A DNA stretch of 47,028 nucleotides, taken from Rhodospirillales bacterium (lineage in GTDB: Bacteria > Pseudomonadota > Alphaproteobacteria > Rhodospirillales > UBA2165). The number at the start of each line of letters is the position of its first letter. Within the stretch, counting starts at the first letter, position 1. The DNA is taken from NCBI GenBank assembly GCA_028823885.1, contig JAPPFK010000128.1, positions 22,175 to 69,202 on the forward strand. Direction: 5' to 3'. The notes under the pieces are model-generated. The model was not told the DNA's origin. It searched no databases and saw nothing but the letters and a program-made list of their open reading frames with translations. Shown one piece after another: positions 8,390 to 16,600 of this stretch. The position numbers and the translations under genes were made by a program.

Positions 8390-9412
8390 ATGTCCAAATT
8401 CATTTCCAAGCATCTGCTGCTGCCGGCCGGCGCCGCTGCGATGATGGCGGCCTCGTTCGCCTCGTCCCCGGCCAGTGCCGAGACTGAAATCCTGTTCAAC
8501 CGCTTTGTCCCGGCGAAGCATCCGTTCAACGTCGGCATGTTCATTCCGTGGGCCAAGGATGTCGAGCGGGTGACCAACGGCAGCGTCAAGGTCAAGTTCA
8601 CCGAAAAGTCGCTGGCCCCGCCGCCCAAGCAGTGGAACATGGTGTCCAAGGGCATCGCCGACGCCGCCATGTTGGCCAACAATTTCGAGTCCGGCCGGCT
8701 GCAGCTTCCGAATATCGCCCAGATTCCGTTCGGCGCCTCCTCGGCGGAAAAACGCGGCCTCGCCATGTGGCGCACCCATGTGAAATTCCTCGACAAGGCC
8801 AACGAGTACAAGGGAATGAAACTCCTCGGGCAGTGGACGGTGTCCGCCGCCAGCTTCCTGGCCGACAAGCCCATTCTCAAGGTGGAAGACCTCAAGAACT
8901 ACAAGGTCTGGGCGATCAACGGAATTCCCAACAGGATGATGAAGGAGTTGGGCGCGGTCGTCGTGTCGGTTCCGGGCGTCAAGATGTTCAACGTCGTTTC
9001 CAAGGGCATCGTCAAGGGCTCGGTGACATCCCACTATCCGCTGATGACCTTCAAGCTGATGCCCTACATCACCGACATCACCGATATCCCCGGCGGTTTC
9101 CAATCGAACAATTTCTCCTTCCTCTTCAGCGAGAAGAAGTGGAATGGCCTGACCGCCGGCGAACGCAAGGCGATCACCGGCATTTCCGGCGATACCATTG
9201 CGGTCAACGCCGGCAAGCGGGTCGATTTCCTGAACGGCAAGGCAAAAGAGGCGGCGCTCAAGAAAGGGATCAAGTTCCACAACGCCAGCCCGGAGTTCGT
9301 CAAGGAAATCCGCGCCAGGACCCAGTTCGTCGTCGATGACTGGCTGAAGGTCGCCGATTCCAAGGGCGTCGACGGCAAGGCCGCTTTGGAATACTTCAAG
9401 TCCCAGTTCTGA
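8390..9412 (+). CDS. dctP: TRAP transporter substrate-binding protein (DctP family)
   Basis: This is the periplasmic solute receptor of a tripartite ATP-independent periplasmic (TRAP) transporter, which delivers an organic anion to the DctQM membrane complex. A Sec signal peptide is clear: basic start, hydrophobic helix and a predicted cut after residue 30 (SPASA-E). The mature part has the DctP fold signatures: MVSKGIADAAML and the late VKEIRARTQFVVDDWLKVA helices. The position that is normally a substrate-carboxylate-binding Arg (as in K-I-R-V-P) appears to be Trp174 in YKVWAINGIP, so the ligand may differ from typical dicarboxylates or be held differently. A good GGGAGA ribosome-binding site precedes the ATG. 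dctQ and dctM follow in order. Confidence 0.9.
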   Translation: MSKFISKHLLLPAGAAAMMAASFASSPASAETEILFNRFVPAKHPFNVGMFIPWAKDVERVTNGSVKVKFTEKSLAPPPKQWNMVSKGIADAAMLANNFESGRLQLPNIAQIPFGASSAEKRGLAMWRTHVKFLDKANEYKGMKLLGQWTVSAASFLADKPILKVEDLKNYKVWAINGIPNRMMKELGAVVVSVPGVKMFNVVSKGIVKGSVTSHYPLMTFKLMPYITDITDIPGGFQSNNFSFLFSEKKWNGLTAGERKAITGISGDTIAVNAGKRVDFLNGKAKEAALKKGIKFHNASPEFVKEIRARTQFVVDDWLKVADSKGVDGKAALEYFKSQF

Positions 9413-9432
9413 TTTCCAAGCGGTGAAAAACC

Positions 9433-9999
9433 GTGTCCGAAGTTGAAATGCCGGGCGCCGATGAAGGCGCCCGGCAGGCTAATTGGGTATTTACGGCGCT
9501 GAAGCTGGTCGCGGCGGTGATGATATTCGCCATGGCCGCGCTGACGTTCGCCGATGTGATCGGCAGGTATGTGTTCAGCGCGCCGATCCAGGGCACGTTC
9601 GAGATCGTCGGCCTGCTGCTTGGGGTGGTGACGTTCGCCGCGCTTCCCCTGATTACCCTGGCGCGGTCCCACATCACCGTGGATCTGTTCGACAGTTTCA
9701 TCCGCGGAAGGTTCCGCTGGGTACAGCAATTTTCCATTCTGGCCGGCAGCGCCTGCGTCATCGCGTTTATCGCCGAGCGCCTCATCGCGGCGGGGATCGA
9801 CGAGGCCCAGGCCAATTTCGTCACCGAGGATTTGGGCCTTTCCCGGGCGCCGCTGCTCTACGGCCTGTCCTTCCTGTCGATGATCACGGTCGTCATTCTG
9901 ATCATCATGATGTGGCAGATGGTCACCGGCCGGCTGGCGGTCAAACCGCCTGATATCGACCGGCTGAAGACCGGTCCCGGCGACCATCCGGCCCACTGA
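9433..9999 (+). CDS. dctQ: TRAP transporter small permease (DctQ)
   Basis: This is the small membrane subunit of the TRAP transporter, which pairs with DctM to make the Na+-coupled permease. Four hydrophobic segments are visible in its 188 residues, starting with WVFTALKLVAAVMIFAMAAL. The typical ADVIGRYVFSAPIQGTFEIV follows, then TLARSHITVDLFDSF in the loop before the third helix. The start is a GTG at 9433, 20 bases after the dctP stop. It sits in the canonical dctP-dctQ-dctM order. Confidence 0.92.
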   Translation: MSEVEMPGADEGARQANWVFTALKLVAAVMIFAMAALTFADVIGRYVFSAPIQGTFEIVGLLLGVVTFAALPLITLARSHITVDLFDSFIRGRFRWVQQFSILAGSACVIAFIAERLIAAGIDEAQANFVTEDLGLSRAPLLYGLSFLSMITVVILIIMMWQMVTGRLAVKPPDIDRLKTGPGDHPAH

Positions 10000-10021
10000 C
10001 GGGTTGCGCGAATAACAGCTC

Positions 10022-11323
10022 ATGACCGTATCCCTCATCGGCTTCGCCATTCTGTTCGTTATCGCCTTTCTGGGCTTTCCGCTGGGCTTCGCCATGCTGG
10101 TGGTGGGCGGCATCGGGTTCGGGATATTGCGGGGGCCCGGCCCGGCCCTGGAAATGGTCGTCCAGCAGATCATGGACGTGGTGCTCAACACCAATTTCGC
10201 CGTCCTGCCCATGTTCCTCGTGATGGGCGCCTTCGTCTTTCGCGCCGGCCTGTCGGACGATCTCTACGAGGCGGCGGACGCCTGGCTCGGCCATCACAAG
10301 GGCGGCCTGGCGATGGCGACCATCGCCGCCTGCGGTGGATTCGCGGCGGTCTCGGGAAGCTCGCTGGCCACCGTCGCCACCATGGCCAAGGTCGCCATCC
10401 CCTCCATGCGCAAATACAAATATGCCGACAGCCTGGCGGCGGGCACCGTCGCCGCCGGCGGCACCCTCGGCATCCTCATCCCGCCGTCGGCCGCGCTGAT
10501 CATCTACGGCATCCTCACCGAGGAAGGCATCGCCGAGCTGTTCGCCGCCGGCATCATTCCCGGCATCATTTCGGTGGTTCTCTACATTGCGGTGATCATG
10601 GTCATCACCGCCGTCCGGCCGGAAATGGGCCCCCGCGGCGAACGCACGGACTGGAATCTGCGGTTCCGGAAGCTTTACCGGGTCTGGGGGATCGTGCTGC
10701 TGTTCTTCCTTATCCTCGGCGGCATCACATTCGGCGTTTTCACCCCCAACGAGGCGGGCGGCATCGGCGCCATCGGCGCGCTGTTGTTCGCCATGCTGCG
10801 CCGCCGGATGACCTGGCCGGTTTTTTTCGAGTCCCTCGTCGAAGCGGCGCAGACCACCGCCATGGTGTTCATGATCGCCATCGGCGCCCTGATCCTGAAC
10901 AATTTCATCGCCCTCGCCGGTATCTCTTCCGGGGTGGTGAACTGGATCGAGTCGCTCAATCTGGAACCGTTCATGGTCCTGCTGGTCATCCTGGCGTTCT
11001 TCGTCGCGCTGGGGACGGTCGTCGAAGGGCTGGCGATGATCTTCCTGACCGTGCCGATCTTCGTTCCGGTGATCGAATCCTTGGGCTACGACCTGATCTG
11101 GTTCGGCATCGTGCTGGTGATGATGACCGAAATCAGCCTGATCACGCCGCCCATCGGCCTCAACGTCTTCGTCATGAAGACCATGATGCCGGACGTGCCG
11201 CTCAACGTGATTTTCCGGGGGATCGGCCCGTTTTTCTGCGCCGATCTGGTTCGCCTCGCGATCGTCGTCGCCTTCCCGCCGGTCGCGCTCTGGCTGCCGG
11301 GTTTGGTCTACGGGCACTTCTGA
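10022..11323 (+). CDS. dctM: TRAP transporter large permease (DctM)
   Basis: This is the large transport subunit of the TRAP system, in the ion-transporter superfamily, 433 residues with about 12 membrane helices. Conserved stretches include FPLGFAMLVVGGIGFGILRG, the scoop-loop region with AVSGSSLATVATMAKVAIP, GTLGILIPPSAALIIYGILT and EISLITPPIGLNVFVMKTM. It is the last gene of the operon. The two palindromic repeats at 11355-11442 lie between it and the convergent methyltransferase gene. No regulator gene or catabolic enzyme is adjacent, so the substrate cannot be read from context. Confidence 0.95.
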   Translation: MTVSLIGFAILFVIAFLGFPLGFAMLVVGGIGFGILRGPGPALEMVVQQIMDVVLNTNFAVLPMFLVMGAFVFRAGLSDDLYEAADAWLGHHKGGLAMATIAACGGFAAVSGSSLATVATMAKVAIPSMRKYKYADSLAAGTVAAGGTLGILIPPSAALIIYGILTEEGIAELFAAGIIPGIISVVLYIAVIMVITAVRPEMGPRGERTDWNLRFRKLYRVWGIVLLFFLILGGITFGVFTPNEAGGIGAIGALLFAMLRRRMTWPVFFESLVEAAQTTAMVFMIAIGALILNNFIALAGISSGVVNWIESLNLEPFMVLLVILAFFVALGTVVEGLAMIFLTVPIFVPVIESLGYDLIWFGIVLVMMTEISLITPPIGLNVFVMKTMMPDVPLNVIFRGIGPFFCADLVRLAIVVAFPPVALWLPGLVYGHF

Positions 11324-11354
11324 CGGCTGGAGTTGGGTGAGGGGGGAGTTGGTT

Positions 11355-11385
11355 CGTGGATGCCCGTGTCAAGCACGGGCATGAC
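11355..11385. repeat. Dispersed palindromic repeat, type X, locus 2
   Basis: The hairpin ATGCCCGTG/CACGGGCAT has a TCAAG loop and is flanked by CGTGG and GAC. It is the exact inverse complement of the locus 1 copy through the stem and loop. It lies 31 bases after the dctM stop. Confidence 0.8.
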
Positions 11386-11410
11386 GGGTGGTGCTGAAAC
11401 AAAGAAGCTC

Positions 11411-11442
11411 GTCATGGCCGGGCCCAGACCCGGCCATCCACG
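11411..11442. repeat. Dispersed palindromic repeat, type Y, locus 2
   Basis: The hairpin ATGGCCGGG/CCCGGCCAT is flanked by GTC and CCACG. It ends two bases from the methyltransferase stop codon at 11445-11447. Here the GTCATG-type ends of X and Y face each other, the opposite of locus 1. Confidence 0.8.
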
Positions 11443-11444
11443 CG

Positions 11445-12167
11445 CTACCCCGGACGCGCCGCTTCGATCCTGACCGAGGTTACGAACGAGAACGGCCGGT
11501 GATCGGTAATCGTCACCGCTTCGAAGCCCGCCTCCGACAGGCGGGCCGCCAGCTTTTCCTCGCTCTCGACGCCGCCGAGCGAGGCCGCGTCCGAGAGCGG
11601 GTCCTCGATCACCTCCCGCGGCAGTTCGCCGTCCGAGACCAGGTCCCGGGCCCACAGGCGGCCGCCGGGGCGCAGCACGCGAAACGCCTCGGCGAGCGCC
11701 CGGCGCTTGTCCGTGCAGAGATTGAGCGAGGCGTTGGCGATGATCAGGTCGGCGCGGGCGTCCGGGAGAGGCAGCGCCTCCATGTCGCCCGCGACCGCGT
11801 TGGGGACGCCGGCCAGCATGGCCGGGGTGAGGTCCAGGCCCAAAACCAGAACATCCGATTTCAGCCTGTCTACTAGTAGGTAACCGTCGATCCCGGCGCC
11901 GCAGCCGAGATCGAGTACGGTCGCGGGATTGAGCGCTTCCAGGGCATCGCCGCCGGGAAACGGACAGCCGCAGCCGGTGTAGCGTCCGGCGAGCCCGGCG
12001 GGCAGCCGGCCGACGGCATCGGCCGGATAGCTGGCCTCCAAAAGGCGGCGCGCCCCGCCGGTGGGGAAACTTTCTTCCCCGGCGAGGCGCGTGTAACGCC
12101 GGCGGATGCGGTCCTTGATCTGGCCGGCCCAGCTCCGGGCGCCGGACCCGCCGGAATTTGCCGCCAC
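11445..12167 (-). CDS. ArsM-like class I SAM-dependent methyltransferase
   Basis: This 240-residue class I methyltransferase has the SAM-binding motif I VLDLGCGAGIDGYL at about 84-97, the acidic end of strand 2 at LGLDLTP (109-115), the AGDMEALPLPD turn (126-136) and the post-motif FRVLRPGGRLWARDLV (162-177). The layout, with a CGCPFPGGDAL stretch before motif I and ANASLNLCTDKRRAL after it, is closest to the arsenite methyltransferase (ArsM) group. The arsenic-binding cysteines of that group do not line up: residue 147 is Ser where SNC is usual, and there is no Cys in the C-terminal third. I therefore do not call it an arsenite enzyme. It starts three bases after the metallophosphoesterase stop, so the two are one operon. 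The substrate is unknown. Confidence 0.75.
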   Translation of the reverse strand: MAANSGGSGARSWAGQIKDRIRRRYTRLAGEESFPTGGARRLLEASYPADAVGRLPAGLAGRYTGCGCPFPGGDALEALNPATVLDLGCGAGIDGYLLVDRLKSDVLVLGLDLTPAMLAGVPNAVAGDMEALPLPDARADLIIANASLNLCTDKRRALAEAFRVLRPGGRLWARDLVSDGELPREVIEDPLSDAASLGGVESEEKLAARLSEAGFEAVTITDHRPFSFVTSVRIEAARPG

Positions 12168-12170
12168 GGG

Positions 12171-12971
12171 CTAGTGAGGCATGTGGTCCGGGTTCCAGAA
12201 CTGGCCCGAGCGGATCATGCCGCCGATCCGCTCGCCGTGCTCGATCCAGCTGTTCTCGTTGAACGTGGCCTGTTCTTCGCTGTCGAACTCGACCCGCTCC
12301 ACCCGGCAGTTCCATTTGCCGTTGCCGGAATCCCAGGCGCCTTCGGACGCATACTCGACCACCGCGTAGGACGGACGCGGGTCGCCGTCCCAGCTCATGC
12401 CGACCGCCGCGGCGCAGACCAGAATCTGGGGCTTGCCGTTCTTCTTCGGGATGTGGCGGACCGACGGCCCGTGAATGTGGCCGTGGGCGCCGACGTCGAA
12501 ATCGAAATCGTCGAGCTTCTCGCCGATCTCGTCGTCGGTGAGCCGGAACGGGAAGGCGTCGCTGTCGCCGATGTCATAGGGCGTGCCGTGGAAGACGTGG
12601 AAGTTGCGGTTGATCTCCGGGGTGTAGGTGATGGAGAAGGGGCGCTTGTCGAGCCACTCGATCTGATCGTCGTTCATCCGCTCGCGGGTCATTTCCATCA
12701 TCCGGAACATCCATTCCTGATGCGGGCTCTTCGGCGTGCCGGTTTCCCAGATTTTGCGGGTCACCCACAAATCGACGTTGCCGACGATCACATCGATCCA
12801 CGGACGGTCCATCATCCGCTGAACGATCTCGGCCGGTTCCGGACCCAGGCCGACCAGGTCGCCGATGACGATGATCTTGTCGGCGTTCTCCTTCTCGACC
12901 GCGGCCTCCACGGCCTCCAGCTGCGGGATCTGGCCGTGAATGTCCGAATAAAGGCAGTATTTGAATTTCAT
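12171..12971 (-). CDS. Calcineurin-like metallophosphoesterase
   Basis: This 266-residue two-metal phosphoesterase carries the motif set of the YfcE/MJ0936-like family: D10-I-H12 (YSDIHG), G37-D38 (VIGDLVGLGPEP), G64-N65-V66-D67 (usually GNHD or GNCD), H128 (FHGTP) and GHIH at 164-167. These should hold Mn2+ or a similar metal pair and cleave a phosphomonoester or diester. No signal peptide is seen, so it is cytoplasmic. I choose the ATG at 12971 because GGAAGG lies eight bases upstream and the fold begins at residue 4; an in-frame extension to 13217 is low-complexity and unsupported. The methyltransferase gene follows after three bases. The substrate is unknown. The aromatic and acidic C-terminal tail (FNENSWIEHGERIGG) is not part of the core fold. 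Confidence 0.85.
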   Translation of the reverse strand: MKFKYCLYSDIHGQIPQLEAVEAAVEKENADKIIVIGDLVGLGPEPAEIVQRMMDRPWIDVIVGNVDLWVTRKIWETGTPKSPHQEWMFRMMEMTRERMNDDQIEWLDKRPFSITYTPEINRNFHVFHGTPYDIGDSDAFPFRLTDDEIGEKLDDFDFDVGAHGHIHGPSVRHIPKKNGKPQILVCAAAVGMSWDGDPRPSYAVVEYASEGAWDSGNGKWNCRVERVEFDSEEQATFNENSWIEHGERIGGMIRSGQFWNPDHMPH

Positions 12972-13296
12972 GCTCTCAACCTTCCTTTTCGATGCGTTCT
13001 TCTTCCCGCGGGTGCGCCCGGTTCGGGGTTCGAAGAACTTCGCGGCGGCCTCGTCCGCCGCCCAATCAATTAACGAATTCACGCGTACCGAATTCAAAAC
13101 TCCCGGCGTCCGGGCGCCGCGCCTCCCCATGGTTCCGGTATGGGGTTCCAATATGGAGCTTCCAGTATAGGCCCAAACGGCGGGTTGCGCATCTATAGCA
13201 AAACGGCCTCGCCCCATGCCATATGTTTCCCCGGAAATCTCATTTTCGCATCACATGGACATACAACGCGGCCGGAGGTTGGGGTGGGGGGCAAAA
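12972..13296. promoter_or_regulatory. Upstream region of the metallophosphoesterase operon
   Basis: I see no gene here. On the minus strand, a TATACT hexamer (13169-13164) is a candidate -10 box with only a weak -35 partner. Just downstream come three imperfect copies of a TGGAACC-CCATA motif (13166-13129). Closer to the gene, CGAATTC occurs twice in direct orientation 15 bases apart (13074-13080, 13089-13095) around ACGCGT. CGAAG-AA-CTTCG forms a small palindrome at 13031-13042. Together these look like a long leader or operator region, but the assignment is inferred. Confidence 0.35.
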
Positions 13297-13372
13297 TCAC
13301 CACAGAGCACACAGAGATCACGGAGCGGATTTGAGTGTAGATACTCTGTGTCCTCGGTGTTCTCTGTGGTGA
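13297..13372. repeat. CACAGAG-rich inverted repeat 1
   Basis: TCACCACAGAG at the left end pairs with CTCTGTGGTGA at the right end, and the arms continue imperfectly inward through repeats of CACAGAG/ATCACGGAG, leaving a short centre near 13328-13340. The arms contain a 7-9 base direct periodicity. A related element follows at 13418-13483. Such CACAGAG hairpins occur as dispersed repeats in many bacterial genomes. Confidence 0.75.
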
Positions 13373-13378
13373 ATATTC

Positions 13379-13407
13379 TGGATGCCCGTGTCGAGCACGG
13401 GCATGAC
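13379..13407. repeat. Dispersed palindromic repeat, type X, locus 3
   Basis: The hairpin ATGCCCGTG/CACGGGCAT has a TCGAG loop and is flanked by TGG and GAC. It is in the same orientation as the copy at 11355 and sits between the two CACAGAG hairpins. Confidence 0.78.
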
Positions 13408-13417
13408 GGCTTTTTGA

Positions 13418-13483
13418 ACCACAGAGACAGTGAGACAGTGAGGAGTTTACCATTCTTCCTCTGTGTCTCTGTGCCTCTGTGGT
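13418..13483. repeat. CACAGAG-rich inverted repeat 2
   Basis: ACCACAGAG (13418-13426) pairs with CTCTGTGGT (13475-13483), and the inner arms also match imperfectly (GACAGTGAGACAGTGAGG against CCTCTGTGTCTCTGTG). The outermost bases are the same as in inverted repeat 1, and both are followed by GAAT-TTCTGGATGCCC-like sequence leading into a palindromic repeat. Confidence 0.75.
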
Positions 13484-13492
13484 GAATTTTCT

Positions 13493-13520
13493 GGATGCCC
13501 CGGACAAGCCGGGGCATGAC
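13493..13520. repeat. Dispersed palindromic repeat, X variant, locus 3
   Basis: The stem is changed to ATGCCCCGG/CCGGGGCAT around ACAAG, with the same outer TGG and GAC flanks as the type X units. Both arms changed together, which preserves pairing and suggests that the hairpin is maintained. Confidence 0.72.
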
Positions 13521-13546
13521 GAGCTTCTTTAATTCAGCATCGTGCG

Positions 13547-13586
13547 TCATGGCCGGACCAGCCGGCAAAGCGGCCCGGCCATCCAC
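13547..13586. repeat. Dispersed palindromic repeat, type Y, locus 3
   Basis: ATGGCCGG (13549-13556) and CCGGCCAT (13575-13582) enclose an 18-base loop, longer than at the other two loci, flanked by GTC and CCACG. It lies about 37 bases downstream of the dnaE2 stop on the minus strand and may serve as its transcript end. Confidence 0.72.
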
Positions 13587-13622
13587 GATCTTCTCCCCTT
13601 GCTCCGGCTCGCATCCGTGTGG

Positions 13623-16600
13623 CTAGCGGAAATCCCTCGATCCGGGCAGAACCCTTGGGCTTTTGCCCAATACTTCGCGGGGGTCCCGCCGACCGTTGTG
13701 GAGCGGGCGTCTGAATTCATCCGGCGGTCCGGGGATATCACGGGGGCCGGTCACCAGTTCGTTCAGGCGATGGGCATGGTCATGGAGTTTGTGCGCGACG
13801 ATGTGGGTGACGATGCCCTCCCGCTGCAGGCGTCCCTCGATGCCGATCAGGCAGGAGCCGAGTACGGTCTTGCGGTAGCGCTCCAGGGTGTGAGGCCAGA
13901 CGATGATGTTGGCCACGCCCGTTTCATCCTCGATGGTGATGAACACCACGCCCTTGGCGCTGCCCGGGCGCTGGCGGATCAGCACGACGCCTGCGATACG
14001 GATCCAGTCGTCGGGCCGGCACTCGGTCAGCCTGTCGCAGGTGATGAACTTCCGGTTGGCGAAGCCGCCGCGGAGTAAGCTCATGGGATGGGCCTTCAGG
14101 GACAGTTTCATTGCCCGGTAATCATCGGCGACCGCCTCGCCGAGGCCGATTTCGGGGAGCGTGACCGCGGGCTCGGCCTGGATTTCCTGTTCGTCCATGG
14201 CCTCGAACAGGGGCAGGGGCACGGCATCGGTGAGACCGGTCACCGACCACAGCGCCCGGCGGCGGTCCAATCCCAGGGATTGAAAGGCATCCGCCCGGGC
14301 CAGCCTGTCGAGGGCCGCCTTGTTGAGCCGACCCCGGCTCCGGAGGTCGGCGACCTCCCGATAGCCGTTTTCCCGGCGGTCCACTAGGCGATCGGCATCG
14401 TCTTCGCGGAACCCCTTGATCCGGCGAAAGCCCAGCCGCACCGCCATGTCCAGATCGAGGGGGTCCCGCCATTCCTCGTGTCCCCTGGTCATCCCGGGCG
14501 CCTCGCCGTAGGCCGGCTCGAGCGTACATTCCCATTCGCTGTCGTTGATGTCGGGCGGGCGGACCTCGACCCCGTGCTCCCGGGCATCGCGCACCAGCTG
14601 CGCCGGCGCATAGAAGCCCATGGGCTGGGAATTCAGGATGGCGGCGGCGAACACCGCCGGGTAGCGGCACTTGATCCAGGCCGAGATGTAGACCAGCAGC
14701 GCAAAGCTCGCCGAGTGGGATTCCGGGAAGCCGTAATCGGCGAAGCCCTCGATCTGCTTGAAGCAGCGTTCGGCGAAATCGGGGTCGTAGCCGCGCCCCA
14801 CCATGCCGTCGATGAACTTGTCGCGGAACAGCGGGATGGTGCCGTTGCGGCGGAAGGTGGCCATGGCGCGCCGGAGCCCGTCGGCCTCGTTGGGGGTAAA
14901 GCCGGCGGCGACGATAGCGATTTTCATCGCCTGTTCCTGGAACAGGGGCACGCCCATGGTTTTGCCGAGCACGTCTTCGAGTTCCTTGGAGGGGAACGCC
15001 ACCGGTTCCTCGCCGTTTCGGCGGCGGAGATAGGGGTGCACCATGTCGCCCTGGATGGGGCCGGGCCGGACGATCGCCACCTCGATCACCAGGTCGTAGA
15101 ACTCCCGGGGCTTGAGGCGGGGCAGCATGGCCATCTGGGCGCGGCTTTCCACCTGGAAGACGCCGACCGAGTCGCCCTCGCACAGCATGTCGTAGACCAG
15201 CGGATCTTCGGCGGGCACGTCGGCGAGACCCATCTTGCGGCCGTGATGGCGGTGGATCAGGTCGAACGCCTTGCGGATACAGGTCAGCATGCCGAGGCCC
15301 AGGACATCGATTTTCAGCATGCCCAAGGCATCGAGATCGTCCTTGTCCCATTCGATGACGGTGCGGTCCTCCATGGCGGCGTTTTCCACCGGGACCACCG
15401 TATCCAGCGGCCCCTTGGTGATCACGAAACCGCCCGGATGCTGGCTGAGATGGCGCGGGAATCCCTGGATCTCCCGGGCAAGATCGATGGTCATCCGGAG
15501 CGTTTCGTCCGCGGGGTCGAGGCCGGCTTTCCGGATGTGTTCGTCTTCGGGCACCTCGCCCTTGATATGCCGCCAGGCGAGGCTGGTCACCGCCTGGATC
15601 GTGTCCTCCGAAAGCCCCATCACCTTGCTGACCTCGCGGATGGCGCTCCGCATGCGGTAACTGATGACCGTCGCCGTCAGGCTCGCCCGGTCACGGCCGT
15701 ATTTCCCGTAGATGTACTGGATGACTTCTTCCCGGCGTTCGTGCTCGAAGTCCACATCGATGTCCGGCGGCTCGCCCCGCTCCGCGCTGACGAAGCGCTC
15801 GAACAGCAGGTCGATGCGGGCCGGGTCGACGGCCGTAATGCCGAGGCAGTAGCAGACCGCCGAATTGGCCGCCGATCCCCGGCCCTGGCAGAGAATGCGC
15901 CGTCCGCGGGCGAACCGGATGATGTCGTAGATGGTGAGGAAGTAGGGGGCGTAGCCGAGTTCGCCGATGAGGTCCAGCTCATGGCCGATCTGCTTTTGGA
16001 CCTTCTCCGGGACCCCTCGGGGATAGCGCTCCCTGGCGCCGATCCCGGTCAGGCGGACGAGTTCCTCTTGGGGGGAGCGTCCTTCGGGAACCGGCTCCAC
16101 CGGATATTCGTAGCGCAATTCATCGAGGTTGAACGCGCAGGCGGCAACGATCCGCTGGGTGTTTTCGATGGCCGCCGGATAATCCGCGAACAGGCGGGCC
16201 ATTTCTTCCGGAGATTTCAGATGGCGCTCCGCATTGGCCATCAATTTGTAGCCTGCGTCCGAGAGGGGGCAGTGTTCCCGGATACAGGTCAGGACATCCT
16301 GCAGCGGCCGCCGTTCGGGGACGTGATAATGGACGTCATTGGTCGCGACGATGGGGATTCCGGCCTGCTTCGCGCGCGCCGCAAGCGCATAAATCCAGCG
16401 GAAGTCGTCTCCATAATAGTTATGTCTGACAGACAGATATAGATTGTTCTGAAACCCATGTCTCAGTTTGAGCAGGTGTTTGCCATACGCCGCGTCCGGT
16501 TTTTCCGGCGGCAGGGCGACGGCCGTCTGTCCGGCGCCGCCCTGGAAGGTTTCCCCGTCGAGAATATCGGCCAGATAGAGCCGGCAATCGCCCTTTTCGG

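Noticed and set aside
11445-12167. Calling the methyltransferase an arsenite methyltransferase (arsM)
   Set aside because: The arsenic-binding cysteines do not align and no ars genes are nearby.
12972-13217. N-terminal extension of the metallophosphoesterase by 82 residues
   Set aside because: The extension is unlike the family, spans repeat-like leader DNA, and the ATG at 12971 has a clear ribosome-binding site.
13297-13483. Possible CRISPR array from repeated CACAGAG motifs
   Set aside because: The repeats are inverted and imperfect, with no regular repeat-spacer spacing and no cas genes nearby.
14478-16442. A 654-codon plus-strand open frame inside dnaE2
   Set aside because: It is antisense to conserved DnaE2 sequence, with low-complexity composition and no motif.
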